DNA of 64,000 nucleotides from Microbacterium sp. LWH3-1.2 (GCF_040675855.1 NZ_JBEGIK010000001.1:1302001-1366000), one strand, 5' to 3'; numbered from the stretch's first letter, positions 50,502 to 60,277 are shown. Translations and numbers: made by a program. The notes: generated from the sequence alone by a model not told the origin.

Positions 50502-51322
50502 CGGACGTCGACCCCCCGTCCGGGATCGGACTCCGGTCCGTGCAGGGCCTCGCGCACGGCGGTGACGTCGGCGAAGAACGACGCGTCCTCGCGCAGATCC
50601 TCGCTGCGCTCCGCGGCTCCGCCCAGGCGCACCTCCAGCTGCGCGGTGATGCGGCCTGGTCGTGGCGACATCACGACCACGCGGTCCGAGAGGTAGACCG
50701 CCTCAGGGATGGAGTGCGTGACGAAGACGACGGCGGCGCCGGTGCGAGTGCGGATGCGGAGAAGCTCCGTCTGCATCCGCTCACGGGTCATCTCGTCGAG
50801 GGCGCCGAACGGCTCGTCCATCAGCAGGAGCCCCGGCTCCTCGGCGAGAGCGCGCGCGATCGCGACGCGCTGCTGCATCCCGCCGGAGAGCTGGTCGGGG
50901 AAGTGTCCTCCGAACTCGCTCAGTCCGATCAGGTCGAGCAGCTCGGCGACGCGGTCCGCCCGCGCGGAGCGATCGATCCCGTGCAGCTGCAGCGGCAGCT
51001 CGATGTTGGCGCTGACCGTGCGCCACGGCAGGAGCGCCGCCTGCTGGAACGCGATGCCGTACGCGCGGCGCGCCCGAGCCGTGCGCGCCGGGGTGCCGAA
51101 CACCTCGACAGACCCGCTGGTGGGTTCGTCGAGGTCGGCGATCAGCCGCAGGAGCGTCGACTTGCCGCATCCGGACGGGCCGATGAGCGACACGAACTCG
51201 CCCGGCGCGACGGTCAGGTCGACGCCGGTGAGCGCGGTCACCGGCGCCCCGCCCTTCACGAGGAAGACGCGGTCGACCCCCGTCACTCGGACGGCGGCGG
51301 TGGTCGTGGCGGCGTCAGACAT
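50498..51322 (-). CDS. ABC transporter ATP-binding protein (SsuB/ThiZ type)
   Basis: ATPase of 274 residues: Walker A GPSGCGKST, signature LSGGMQQR, Walker B LLLMDEPFGALD, H-loop VTHSIPEA. It belongs to the nitrate/taurine/pyrimidine importer class. The ATG start at 51322 overlaps the preceding permease stop by eight bases. Confidence 0.92.
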   Translation of the reverse strand: MSDAATTTAAVRVTGVDRVFLVKGGAPVTALTGVDLTVAPGEFVSLIGPSGCGKSTLLRLIADLDEPTSGSVEVFGTPARTARARRAYGIAFQQAALLPWRTVSANIELPLQLHGIDRSARADRVAELLDLIGLSEFGGHFPDQLSGGMQQRVAIARALAEEPGLLLMDEPFGALDEMTRERMQTELLRIRTRTGAAVVFVTHSIPEAVYLSDRVVVMSPRPGRITAQLEVRLGGAAERSEDLREDASFFADVTAVREALHGPESDPGRGVDVR

Positions 51323-52250
51323 CGGCGAGGCTCTCCGTCCGTCGGAAGCGCGTGAGCGCGAGCGAGATGAGGGCGACGAGACCCGCCGCGAGCAGTCCGA
51401 GCAGAACAGCACCGAACACGGGCGACCAGGGCCGCGCCGGATCGGTGGACGCCGCGGCCGATGTCTCGAGGATCAGCCGGCCGATGCCGTCGTTGTAGCC
51501 GACTGAGATCTCGGCGACGACGGTGCCGACGACGGCCCCCGCCGCTCCGAGCCGCAGTGCGGGGAGCAGGAACGGGACGGATGCGGGCAGCCGCAGTCGC
51601 ACGAGGGTCGCCCACCAGCCGACGGCATAGGTCTGGAACAGCTCCTCGTGGATCGTGTCGGGCGACTTCAGGCCGCGCAGCGCCCCGATCGCGATGGGGA
51701 AGAACGCGAGGTAGGAGGCGATGACGACCACCGACATCCAGCTCTCCCAGGAGAACGCGCCGAACTCCAGGCGTGACCCCCAGTTGCGGATCAGCGGCGC
51801 CAGCGCGATCAGCGGCACGGTCTGACTGAGGATCACGAAAGGCAGGACTGCCCACTCCGCCAGCCGCACACGGAGCATGACCAGCGCCAGCAGCATCCCG
51901 ACGACGAATCCCAGCGTCAGTCCGAGAACCGACAGAAGCAGGCTGTTCAGGGCCGCGGCCAGTACGACCGCACCCAGCGGAAGGGCGCCGGGGGCGCGGG
52001 TGACCGGTTGGATCGCACGGCCGATCATGTCCCAGACGTGTGGCATGGTCCGCTCGTCGGCACGAGGAAGGAGGCGGATGCCGCTCCCGGTCTGGCCGTC
52101 GACGGCGCCGATCACGAAACCCTGGGGCGGTGCGAACGCGCGGTAGAGCTCCCACAGCAGGATGAGCACCGCGATGCCGAGCATGCCATACGCGATCGCG
52201 GTCGCCGCTCCCGGGCGACGCCGGGCCTTCGGGCTCGGGACCCCCGTCAC
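51315..52250 (-). CDS. ABC transporter permease (first of two)
   Basis: Permease of 311 residues; GTG 52250 overlaps the LLM gene stop by four bases (GTGA). It has an N-terminal helix plus a six-helix core, with a periplasmic stretch (residues about 45-75) and EAA loop FQTYAVGWWATLVRLRLPAS. It pairs with the permease at 49734. Confidence 0.87.
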   Translation of the reverse strand: MTGVPSPKARRRPGAATAIAYGMLGIAVLILLWELYRAFAPPQGFVIGAVDGQTGSGIRLLPRADERTMPHVWDMIGRAIQPVTRAPGALPLGAVVLAAALNSLLLSVLGLTLGFVVGMLLALVMLRVRLAEWAVLPFVILSQTVPLIALAPLIRNWGSRLEFGAFSWESWMSVVVIASYLAFFPIAIGALRGLKSPDTIHEELFQTYAVGWWATLVRLRLPASVPFLLPALRLGAAGAVVGTVVAEISVGYNDGIGRLILETSAAASTDPARPWSPVFGAVLLGLLAAGLVALISLALTRFRRTESLADV

Positions 52251-53266
52251 TTCTTCGCCGTGACGTGGGTCGAAAGCGCCGGGATCACGGTCTCGCCGTA
52301 GGCGCGGAGGGTCTCTTCCTTGTTGTCGTGTTGCAAGTACCCGGCGAACTGCGTCACGCCCAGCGCGCGCAGCTGCTCGAGCTTGGCGATGTGGTCGGAT
52401 GCCGTGCCGAGGATGCAGAACCGGTCGACGATCTCGTCGGGCACGAAGTCGACGTGGTCGTTCTCCGCCCTGCCGTGGGTGTTGTAGTCGTAGCCCTGGC
52501 GCCGCTCGATGTAGTCGGTGAGCGCCTCGGGCACGCCCTCGCCGTGGTGGCCGTACTTCGCGACGATGTCGGCGACGTGGTTGCCGACCATTCCGCCGAA
52601 CCACCGGCACTGGTCGCGCATGTGCTCCCAGTCGTCGCCGATGTACATCGGCGCGGCGACGCAGAACGACAGCGACTCGGGGTCACGGCCGGCGGCGGCC
52701 GCGGCATCCTTCACCGTCTTGATCATCCAGGCGGCGATGTCGATGTCGGCCAGCTGCAGGATGTAGCCGTCGCCCACCTCGCCGGTGAGCTTGAGCGCCA
52801 TCGGTCCGTACGCGGCGACCCACACCTCGAGCTCGGAGCCGTGGCTCCACGGGAACTGCAGGGTCGCGCCCTTGTACTCGACCGGCCGCGAGTTGGCGAG
52901 CTCGCGGATCACGTGGATCGACTCGCGCAACTCGGCCATCGTGGTGGGCCTGCCGTTGGTCACCCGTACCGCCGAGTCGCCGCGGCCGATGCCGCAGATC
53001 GTGCGGTTGCCGTACATCTCGTTGAGCGTGGCGAAGACGGATGCCGTGACCGTCCAGTCCCTCGTCGCGGGGTTCGTCACGAACGGCCCCACGGTGACGC
53101 GGGTGGTCTCGGCGAGGATCGCGGAGTGGATGACATAAGGCTCCTGCCACAGCAGGTGCGAGTCGAAGGTCCACACGTGGCTGAAGCCGTGGGCCTCCGC
53201 GAGCTTGGCCAGCTGCACGGTGCGCGCGGCGGGCGGATTGGTCTGCAGGACGACTCCGAAGTCCAT
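52247..53266 (-). CDS. LLM-class F420/flavin-dependent oxidoreductase
   Basis: Luciferase-like (TIM barrel) enzyme of 339 residues, with AEAHGFSHVWTFDSHLLW near the N terminus and RTICGIGRGDSAVR in the barrel. This is the class typically F420-dependent in actinobacteria (TIGR03842-like, recalled and not searched). It lies directly downstream of dihydropyrimidinase. RutA, which opens the uracil ring, is a distant LLM relative, so a pyrimidine-acting role is plausible. The exact reaction is not known. Confidence 0.85.
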   Translation of the reverse strand: MDFGVVLQTNPPAARTVQLAKLAEAHGFSHVWTFDSHLLWQEPYVIHSAILAETTRVTVGPFVTNPATRDWTVTASVFATLNEMYGNRTICGIGRGDSAVRVTNGRPTTMAELRESIHVIRELANSRPVEYKGATLQFPWSHGSELEVWVAAYGPMALKLTGEVGDGYILQLADIDIAAWMIKTVKDAAAAAGRDPESLSFCVAAPMYIGDDWEHMRDQCRWFGGMVGNHVADIVAKYGHHGEGVPEALTDYIERRQGYDYNTHGRAENDHVDFVPDEIVDRFCILGTASDHIAKLEQLRALGVTQFAGYLQHDNKEETLRAYGETVIPALSTHVTAKK

Positions 53267-53276
53267 GGGATCCTCC

Positions 53277-54719
53277 TCAGATCAGGTACTGGCTCAGGCC
53301 GCGCTTGAGGAACCGGCCGTCGCCCTTGGCGCCGAGGTACTCGCCGCCGTCGACCACGACCTTGCCGCGCGAGATGACGGTGTCGACGTGCCCGTCGATC
53401 TCGTAGCCCTCCCACGCGGAGTGGTCCATGTTCATGTGGTGCGTGCGACCCTCGCCGTACCCGATCGACGTGTGGCCGTTCGGGTCGTAGACCACGACGT
53501 CGCCGTCGGCGCCGGGCTGGATCACGCCCTTGCGCCCGTACAGCCCGAACATGCGCGCAGGCGTGGTGGACGTCAGCTCCACCCACCGCTCGAGCGTGAT
53601 CTTGCCCGTCACGACACCCTGGTACATGAGGTCCATGCGGTGCTCGACCGAGCCGATCCCGTTCGGGATCGCGCGGAAGTCCGCGAGGCCGAGGTCCTTC
53701 TGTCCTTTCATGCAGAACGGGCAGTGGTCGGTCGAGACCATCTGGATGTCGTTGGTGCGCAGCGCCTGCCACATGTGGTGCTGGTGGCCCTCCTTGCTGC
53801 TGCGCAGCGGCGTCGAGCACACCCACTTGGCGCCCTCGAACTGCCCCCACTCCTCGCTGAAGGCGCCCAGCTGCTCCTCGAGCGACAGGTACAGGTACTG
53901 CGGACACGTCTCGCCGAACACGTTCCAGCCCTGGTCGCGGGCCCAGGCGAGCTGGTCGACCGCCTGCTTCGCCGACACGTGCACGACGTACAGCGGCGCG
54001 CCGGTGAGGTTGGCCAGCATGATCGCCCGGTGCGTGGCCTCCTCCTCCATCTGCCACGCGCGGGCGATGCCGTGGTAGTACGGCGCCTTCTTGCCGGCAT
54101 CCGCCAGCTGCGCCGCCAGCACGTCGATCGCCGGGCCGTTCTCGGCGTGCATCATCGTGAGGAGACCGGTCTCCTGCGAGACCTGCATGGCCTTCAGCAC
54201 CTGCGCGTCGTCGGAGTAGAAGACGCCCGGGTAGGCCATGAAGAGCTTGAAGCTCGACACGCCCTCGTCGACGAGCCCGCGCATCGCCGCGAGCGAGTCG
54301 TCGTCGACGCCTCCGACGATCTGGTGGAAGCCGTAGTCGATCGCGCAGTTGCCCGCGGCCTTCTCGTGCCAGGCGGCCAGGCCGTCCTGCACGCGCTCGC
54401 CGTAGCGCTGCACGGCGAAGTCGATGATCGACGTCGTGCCGCCCCAGGCCGCCGCCCGGGTGCCGGTCTCGAAGGTGTCGGAGGCGTTGGTGCCCCCGAA
54501 CGGCAGCTCCATGTGCGTGTGCGCGTCGATGCCGCCGGGGATCACGTACTTGCCGGTCGCGTCGATGACGGTGTCGACGGATGCCGCGACATCCGTCCCG
54601 AGAAGCTGCGAGCCGGGCGCGAGCACGGCCGCGATGGTCTCGCCGTCGATGAGCACGTCCGCTTCGCCGCGGCCTGTCGCCGAGACGACGGTGCCGCCCT
54701 TGATCAGTGTCGTTGCCAT
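53277..54719 (-). CDS. hydA: Dihydropyrimidinase / D-hydantoinase
   Basis: Binuclear-zinc amidohydrolase of 480 residues. Metal ligands are GIDAHTHMELPFGG (H67, H69), the carbamylated Lys158 in SSFKLFMAYPG, further His in MMHAENG and VHVSAK, and the Asp in STDHCPFCMKGQ. It opens the ring of dihydrouracil or dihydrothymine (or hydantoins) to N-carbamoyl amino acids. The next enzyme, beta-ureidopropionase, is encoded just upstream. Confidence 0.95.
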   Translation of the reverse strand: MATTLIKGGTVVSATGRGEADVLIDGETIAAVLAPGSQLLGTDVAASVDTVIDATGKYVIPGGIDAHTHMELPFGGTNASDTFETGTRAAAWGGTTSIIDFAVQRYGERVQDGLAAWHEKAAGNCAIDYGFHQIVGGVDDDSLAAMRGLVDEGVSSFKLFMAYPGVFYSDDAQVLKAMQVSQETGLLTMMHAENGPAIDVLAAQLADAGKKAPYYHGIARAWQMEEEATHRAIMLANLTGAPLYVVHVSAKQAVDQLAWARDQGWNVFGETCPQYLYLSLEEQLGAFSEEWGQFEGAKWVCSTPLRSSKEGHQHHMWQALRTNDIQMVSTDHCPFCMKGQKDLGLADFRAIPNGIGSVEHRMDLMYQGVVTGKITLERWVELTSTTPARMFGLYGRKGVIQPGADGDVVVYDPNGHTSIGYGEGRTHHMNMDHSAWEGYEIDGHVDTVISRGKVVVDGGEYLGAKGDGRFLKRGLSQYLI

Positions 54720-54749
54720 GTCATTCGCTTTCTGATTCGAGGCCCACCC

Positions 54750-54800
54750 GCTCGCCTGTCGCGAATTGTCGTCTGCGACAGCGCTTCGCGACAGGTGAGC
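54750..54800. repeat. GCTCGCCTGTCGCGAA hairpin element, copy 1
   Basis: Sixteen-bp arms with one G/A mismatch around a 19-base interior that itself has a small stem. The same outer sequence and mismatch recur at 60278-60328. It lies between the beta-ureidopropionase stop and the dihydropyrimidinase start. Confidence 0.75.
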
Positions 54801-54824
54801 AGCAGATGGCGCGGCGCACGTCCG

Positions 54825-55673
54825 TCACGGCCTCGCGATCTTCGTGTAGGAGTCGGGCCGGCGATCGCGGTAGAACTGCCAGTCGTCGCGCATCTCGCGC
54901 ACCATGTCGAGGTCGAGGTCGCGCACCAGCAGCTCCTCGTGCTCGCCCGAGCCGCGCTCACCCACGAAGTTGCCGCGCGGGTCGATGACCTGGCTCGTGC
55001 CGTAGAAGTCGACGGCGAGGTCGCCGTACTCGTTGTCTTCGCGGCCCACGCGGTTCGGCTGCAGCACGAAGTAGCCGTTCGCGACGGCCGCTGCCGGTCC
55101 CTCGACCTCCCAGAGCCGGTTCGACAGCCCCGGCTTCGTGGCGTTCGGGTTGAAGACGATGTGCGCGTCGTTCAGGCCGAGTTCGCGCCAGCCCTCGGGG
55201 AAGTGGCGGTCGTAGCAGATGTACATGCCGATCCGACCCACCGCGGTGTCGAACACCGGGTAGCCGAGGTTGCCGGGGCGGAAGTAGAACTTCTCCCAGA
55301 ACCGGTCGAGGTGCGGGAGGTGGTGCTTGCGGTACTTGCCGAGGATGGTGCCGTCGGCGTCGACGAGCACCGCGGTGTTGTAGTAGACCCCCGTCTCGGC
55401 CTCTTCGTAGATCGGGAGCACCGTCACGATCCCGAGCTCCTTCGCGAGCGCGGTGAACCGCTGCACGATCGGACCCTCTGACGACTCCGCGAAGCGGTAG
55501 TACTTCTTGTCCTGCGTGATCCCGAAGTACGGGCCGTAGAACAGCTCCTGGAAGCACACCACCTGCGCGCCCTGGGCCGCGGCGTCGCGCGCGAACCCTT
55601 CGTGCTTGTCGAGCATCGACTCCTTGTCGCCCGTCCAGGTGGTCTGCGAGATCGCCGCGCGTACCGTCGTCAT
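54825..55673 (-). CDS. Nitrilase-superfamily beta-ureidopropionase
   Basis: Carbon-nitrogen hydrolase of 282 residues with the full Glu-Lys-Cys triad: Glu43 (CFQELFYGPYF), Lys116 (KYRKHHLPH) and Cys153 (YICYDRHFPEG). It would hydrolyse N-carbamoyl-beta-alanine, the product of dihydropyrimidinase, to beta-alanine, CO2 and ammonia. ATG 55673 follows GGAGAG; ATG 55688 is an alternative. It is the first gene of the nine-gene leftward operon. Confidence 0.92.
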   Translation of the reverse strand: MTTVRAAISQTTWTGDKESMLDKHEGFARDAAAQGAQVVCFQELFYGPYFGITQDKKYYRFAESSEGPIVQRFTALAKELGIVTVLPIYEEAETGVYYNTAVLVDADGTILGKYRKHHLPHLDRFWEKFYFRPGNLGYPVFDTAVGRIGMYICYDRHFPEGWRELGLNDAHIVFNPNATKPGLSNRLWEVEGPAAAVANGYFVLQPNRVGREDNEYGDLAVDFYGTSQVIDPRGNFVGERGSGEHEELLVRDLDLDMVREMRDDWQFYRDRRPDSYTKIARP

Positions 55674-55982
55674 CGTCTCTCCGTTCATGAACCGGCAGGC
55701 GCCGTGTTCGTCCGTCCCTCGGGCGGGTCGGGTGGGGTCCGATCGATGGAGCCGCCCCGATTCCCGATCCTGGCCATCCGACATTTCCCGTCGGTTTCGG
55801 CCTGTGACGCGACAGTAAAGCCTCGCCCGGTGCGGCGCAATGGTCGGGTGGGCAGACCTTATGAATCGGGTGATCGGGATGCCGCGGCATCCGTCGCCGT
55901 ACATCGCTCGACGGATCTCGCGGTGGGCGGATACAGCGGGGGACGGATGCCGCCGCCCGAGGCCCTCGCGTAGCGTGAGACG
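55674..55982. promoter_or_regulatory. Divergent intergenic region of pyrimidine operon and kinase gene
   Basis: No credible gene in these 309 bases. It holds a possible minus-strand promoter (TTGCGC 55835-55840, 17 bases, TACTGT 55812-55817) for the pyrimidine operon, and a perfect 16-bp palindrome GGATGCCGCGGCATCC at 55877-55892, which may be an operator or terminator. Confidence 0.4.
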
Positions 55983-57170
55983 GTGTTCCGCCGCCTGAAG
56001 ACATCGCAGATCGTCACCGACGTCGTCGCCGCGGTCGTGTTCTTCGTGATCGCATGGCCGGTCGAGACGGTCCTCGCCAGCCGCGCGTACGGGCTCGGTG
56101 ACGGTCTGGGTTCGGTCGGGCATGCCCTGTTCGGCCTGCTCATCGCCGCCCTCTTCAGCGGCGCGCTGGCGCTGCGCCGGCTCTCGCCGCCGCTCGCCCT
56201 GGGCATCGCGTGGGTCGGCGCTCTCGTGCAGATGGGGCTCGGGCGCCCGCCCAGCTTCTCGGACGTCGCCATCTTCGGGGTCCTCTACGCGACCGCCGCC
56301 TACGGGTCTCGGCTCGTCTACTGGGCCGGCTTCGCCTCGGCGCTCGTCGGAGCGCTCGTGATCACCGTCTACCTCTTCGCGGGCCCGGTGTTCGCCGGCG
56401 GAGGGCTGTCGTGGCAGACGCTGCCGCTCGCGCTCGTCGTGCTCGTCGCGGGTGGATTCGCGCTCGGGCTGTCATGGACGATCGGCGCCCTCGTGCGCAC
56501 CGCCGTGCGGGCACGCGAGAACCGCGAGGCGCAGCAGCGCGCCGAGGCCGAGACGGCTGCCGAGCAGGAGCGCGTGCGCATCGCACGCGACATGCACGAC
56601 GTCGTCGCCCACTCGCTCGCGGTCGTGATCGCCCAGGCAGACGGTGCGCGCTACGCGGCCGCCGCCGACCCCGCGGTCGCGACCGATGCGCTGGCCACGA
56701 TCTCGAGCACCGCCCGCTCGGCGCTCGCCGATGTGCGGCTGCTGCTCGGACAGCTGCGCCACCGTCAAGGGGATGGGCCGCAGCCCACGATCGCCGACCT
56801 CGAGGAGTTGTACGCGCAGGTGCGTGCAGCCGGCGTGCAGCTGCGCGTCGACGTCGATCCCGCACCCCCGGGCGAGCCGCCCGCGGCGGCGCAGCTCGCG
56901 GTCTACCGGATCCTGCAGGAGGCGCTCACCAATGCCCTGCGCCACGGCGCTCCGGGCAGTTCGGTCGACGTGCGGCTTTCGTGGCTCCCCGACCGCGTGG
57001 AGCTCGACGTGCGCAACCCTGTCGTGCCGGGATCGCAGCCCGGCCGGTCGGGCCACGGCATCATCGGCATGCGCGAGCGCGCTCAGCTCGCCGGCGGTCG
57101 GCTCGACGCGGCCGACGAAGGCGGCGCCTTCGTCGTGCGTGCCACCATCCCCCTCGGAGGACCCGCATGA
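55983..57170 (+). CDS. NarL-type sensor histidine kinase
   Basis: Kinase of 395 residues. Five or so membrane helices occupy the first 180 residues. The HisKA_3 box RIARDMHDVVAHSLAV holds the phosphoacceptor His near residue 206, and the C-terminal HATPase has HGIIGMRERAQLAGG. No large sensor domain, so it may sense the membrane itself. GTG 55983 start; its stop overlaps the response regulator ATG (ATGA). Confidence 0.92.
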   Translation: MFRRLKTSQIVTDVVAAVVFFVIAWPVETVLASRAYGLGDGLGSVGHALFGLLIAALFSGALALRRLSPPLALGIAWVGALVQMGLGRPPSFSDVAIFGVLYATAAYGSRLVYWAGFASALVGALVITVYLFAGPVFAGGGLSWQTLPLALVVLVAGGFALGLSWTIGALVRTAVRARENREAQQRAEAETAAEQERVRIARDMHDVVAHSLAVVIAQADGARYAAAADPAVATDALATISSTARSALADVRLLLGQLRHRQGDGPQPTIADLEELYAQVRAAGVQLRVDVDPAPPGEPPAAAQLAVYRILQEALTNALRHGAPGSSVDVRLSWLPDRVELDVRNPVVPGSQPGRSGHGIIGMRERAQLAGGRLDAADEGGAFVVRATIPLGGPA

Positions 57171-57805
57171 TCCGCGTCGCGCTCGTCGACGACCAGTCGC
57201 TGTTCCGCGCCGGCATCCGCATGCTGGTCGACTCCCAGCCCGACCTCGAGGTCGTGGCCGAGGCCTCCGACGGCCGCGAGGCGATCGAAGCCGTGCGCCA
57301 ATCGCGGCCCGACGTCGTGCTCATGGACATCCGCATGCCCGTCATGGACGGCCTCGCCGCCACCGCAGAGCTCCTCACCGACCCAGAACCTCCCCGCATC
57401 GTGATGCTCACGACGTTCGACCTCGACGAGGCCGCCGCCCGCGCGATCCGCCAGGGCGCGAGCGGGTTCCTCCTCAAGGACGCCGACCCCGAGTTCCTCC
57501 TCGCGGCGATCCGCACGGTGCATTCGGGGTCGGCGGTGATCGCAGCATCCGCCACTCGGGAGCTGTTCGAGAGCTTCACGGATGCTGCGCCCCGCCCGGT
57601 CCCGCCCGCCTACGCCGAGCTCACCGAGCGCGAGCGCGAGATCTTCGCCCTCGCCGCGCGCGGCCTGTCGAACGCCGAGATCGCCGCCCGCGAGTACCTC
57701 TCCGAGGCGACGGTGAAGACGCACATCAGCCGCATCCTCACCAAGCTCGGCCTGCGCGACCGCGTGCAGCTCGTGGTCTTCGCCTTCGAGCACGGCCTCG
57801 CGTAG
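57167..57805 (+). CDS. LuxR/NarL-type response regulator
   Basis: Regulator of 212 residues. The receiver domain has DD (VDDQSLFR), the phospho-acceptor Asp in VVLMDIRMP and the Lys in GFLLKDA; the LuxR HTH is LSNAEIAAREYLSEATVKTH. Co-translated with the kinase. The ABC exporter genes that follow are likely targets. Confidence 0.93.
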   Translation: MIRVALVDDQSLFRAGIRMLVDSQPDLEVVAEASDGREAIEAVRQSRPDVVLMDIRMPVMDGLAATAELLTDPEPPRIVMLTTFDLDEAAARAIRQGASGFLLKDADPEFLLAAIRTVHSGSAVIAASATRELFESFTDAAPRPVPPAYAELTEREREIFALAARGLSNAEIAAREYLSEATVKTHISRILTKLGLRDRVQLVVFAFEHGLA

Positions 57806-58014
57806 CTCGTCCCCGTCGTCGTCCTCTGTCACGCTCCGCCGTCATCGCCCTCCCTCCCCGTTCCTTTGCGCTGCATGTGCGCGCGCCCGCGATCGCGTAC
57901 ATCCCGCGCAGGTGACAGCGATTCATGGGCGGGGGAGAGATCATCCTCGAGATGTAGGACGGATGCCTCTGCCGGGCGACGCGGGCGACACGAGGCCGTC
58001 CATACCGTCGAAGC

Positions 58015-58791
58015 ATGGAACTCTCATCGACCGACCTGGGCCTGGCCGCCCGGGTGCAGCAGCTCACCAAGACCTACGGAACCGGCGAGAGCACGGCGCA
58101 CGCCCTCGACGGGGTGAGCGTCGGCATCCGCCGTGGCGAGTTCACCGCGATCATGGGCCCGTCGGGCTCGGGCAAGTCGACGCTCATGCACATCATGGCG
58201 GGCCTCGACGCGCCGTCGTCGGGGCGCGCGTGGATCGGCGACACCGACATCACGGGCCTGTCCGACCTCGAACTCACGATCCTGCGTCGCCGCCGCGTCG
58301 GGTTCGTGTTCCAGGCGTTCAACCTCGTGCCGACCCTCGACGCGCTGGGCAACATCCTGCTGCCGTTCGACCTCGACGGCCGCCGGCCCACGACGCTCGA
58401 GCGGGCGCGCATCGACGGCCTCGTCGAGCGTCTCGGCCTTGCCTCCCGCGTGAACCACAGGCCGCACCAGCTGTCGGGCGGCCAGCAGCAGCGCGTCGCG
58501 ATCGCCCGCGCGCTCGCGACCTCGCCCGACCTCGTGTTCGCCGACGAGCCGACCGGCAATCTCGACTCGCGCGCGGGGCGCGAGGTGCTCGCGCTCCTGG
58601 CCGTGGCCAGCCGCGAGCACGGGCAGTCGATCGCGATGGTGACGCACGACCCGGTCGCGGCTTCCCACGCCGACCGCGTGCTGTTCCTCGGCGACGGACG
58701 CATCGTCGCCGACAAGCCCCGCCAGAGCGCCGAGGAGATCTCGGCCTACACGCTCGCCTCCGAGCTCGGCGCCCTGGCGGTGACGTCATGA
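58015..58791 (+). CDS. ABC exporter ATPase, LolD/MacB type
   Basis: ATPase of 258 residues: Walker A GPSGSGKST, signature LSGGQQQR, Walker B VFADEPTGNLD, H-loop VTHDPVAA. It belongs to the FtsE/LolD/MacB group used in lipoprotein, antimicrobial-peptide or lipid export. The permease ATG overlaps its stop (ATGA). The 209-base gap upstream shows no gene. Confidence 0.93.
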   Translation: MELSSTDLGLAARVQQLTKTYGTGESTAHALDGVSVGIRRGEFTAIMGPSGSGKSTLMHIMAGLDAPSSGRAWIGDTDITGLSDLELTILRRRRVGFVFQAFNLVPTLDALGNILLPFDLDGRRPTTLERARIDGLVERLGLASRVNHRPHQLSGGQQQRVAIARALATSPDLVFADEPTGNLDSRAGREVLALLAVASREHGQSIAMVTHDPVAASHADRVLFLGDGRIVADKPRQSAEEISAYTLASELGALAVTS

Positions 58792-60269
58792 CCGTGATCG
58801 CCGAGACGGGACGACGGATGCCTCGGCCCGCGGCATCCGTCTCGCCCAGCGCCTCCGCGCCGCCGGCGTGGCTGCGCGAGCGCGGCATGGGGGCGAGCAT
58901 CCTGGTCGCGGCGATCTCGAGCGCGTTCGGCGCGATCCTGCTGAGCGCCACCGGGTTCATCGCCGCGGTGCTGCGCGCCGACCCGTTCATCGGCGAGAGC
59001 GGCATGCTGGCCGCGGTGCTCGCGATCATGAGCTTCCTCCTGATCGGCGTCGCGGTGTACGTCGCCGCGATCGTCACCGCCAACACGTTCGCGACGGTCA
59101 TCGCCGGCCGGACGCGGCGCATCGCGCTGCTGCGCCTCATCGGCGCCTCCGCGCGCTCGCAGCGCACCGAGGTCGCTCGCCAGGGGCTCGTCGTCGGCGT
59201 CGTCGGCGCCGTGCTCGGGCTCGTCGGCGGCACCCTCGTGTCGTGGGCGGGAGTCGTGCTGGCGGGGCCCGCGTTCGGCATCGAGGACGTGGCGTACGCC
59301 GTCGTTCAGCCGGTGCTCGTGATTCCTGCCGTCGTGGTCGCGCTCACGACCTGGGCCGCGGCGTGGGCAGGGTCCCGACGCGTGCTGACGGTGACGCCGC
59401 TGCAGGCGTTGGGCGGGTCCGTCGAGGCGTCCCACGACGCGTTCGCCCGCAAGGGGGCGCGCAACGGCGCCGCGATCACGCTGTTCGCGATCGGCGGGGC
59501 GCTGCTCGCGGGCGGCATCGCTATCGGGCTCGTGTCGCCGCTCGGGGTCATCGTGGCGTTCTTCGGCGGGATCTTCTCGTTCACCGGCCTGGCGCTCGGC
59601 GCGACCCTCGTGATGCCGCCGGTGCTGCGGCTGGTCGGCCGGGTCTTCGGGTCGTCGGCGACGGCGCGCCTCGCGTCGGAGAACGCGCTCCGATACCCCG
59701 AGCGCTCGAGCCGCATGGCGATCGGGGTCGTGATGGGAGTGACGCTCGTGACGATGTTCGCCGTCGCCCTCGAGACCGTGAAGGCCGTGCTCACGACCTC
59801 GGCGGGCGGCGAGGCCCCGCAGGAGATGACCACGCTGCTCGACACGTTCGCCGGGATCATGATGGGCCTCGTCGCGGTGTCGGCGGTGATCGCCGCGGTC
59901 GGGCTCGTGAACCTCCTCACGATCGGCGTGGTGCAGCGCCGACGCGAACTGGGGCTGCTGCGGGCGCTCGGCGTGTCGACCGGGCAGGTGCGACGCATGG
60001 TGCTGCTCGAGGCCGCGCACATCACGATCACCGCGACCGCGACCGGGCTCGTGCTCGGCATCGCCTACGGCTGGGCGGGCGCGCAGTCCCTCCTCGGCGC
60101 CGTGCCGATGCCGCCGTCGTTCTCGGCTCCGACCCTCGTCGCCCCCGCGGTGCCGTGGCTGCCGACGGCGATCATCGTGGGGGCGACGGCGGTGCTCACC
60201 CTCGTCGCCGCGGTCGTGCCGACGCGGCTCGCGACGCGGGTGGCGCCGGTGGAAGCACTCGCGGACTGA
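58788..60269 (+). CDS. FtsX-like ABC permease
   Basis: Permease of 493 residues with two FtsX-type modules and about eight membrane helices, lacking a large extracytoplasmic domain. Conserved segments RIALLRLIGASARSQ and RRRELGLLRALGVSTGQVRR sit in the cytoplasmic loops. Next to a two-component system, it probably exports a membrane-active agent or maintains the envelope. Confidence 0.9.
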   Translation: MTVIAETGRRMPRPAASVSPSASAPPAWLRERGMGASILVAAISSAFGAILLSATGFIAAVLRADPFIGESGMLAAVLAIMSFLLIGVAVYVAAIVTANTFATVIAGRTRRIALLRLIGASARSQRTEVARQGLVVGVVGAVLGLVGGTLVSWAGVVLAGPAFGIEDVAYAVVQPVLVIPAVVVALTTWAAAWAGSRRVLTVTPLQALGGSVEASHDAFARKGARNGAAITLFAIGGALLAGGIAIGLVSPLGVIVAFFGGIFSFTGLALGATLVMPPVLRLVGRVFGSSATARLASENALRYPERSSRMAIGVVMGVTLVTMFAVALETVKAVLTTSAGGEAPQEMTTLLDTFAGIMMGLVAVSAVIAAVGLVNLLTIGVVQRRRELGLLRALGVSTGQVRRMVLLEAAHITITATATGLVLGIAYGWAGAQSLLGAVPMPPSFSAPTLVAPAVPWLPTAIIVGATAVLTLVAAVVPTRLATRVAPVEALAD

Positions 60270-60277
60270 AGAGTGCC

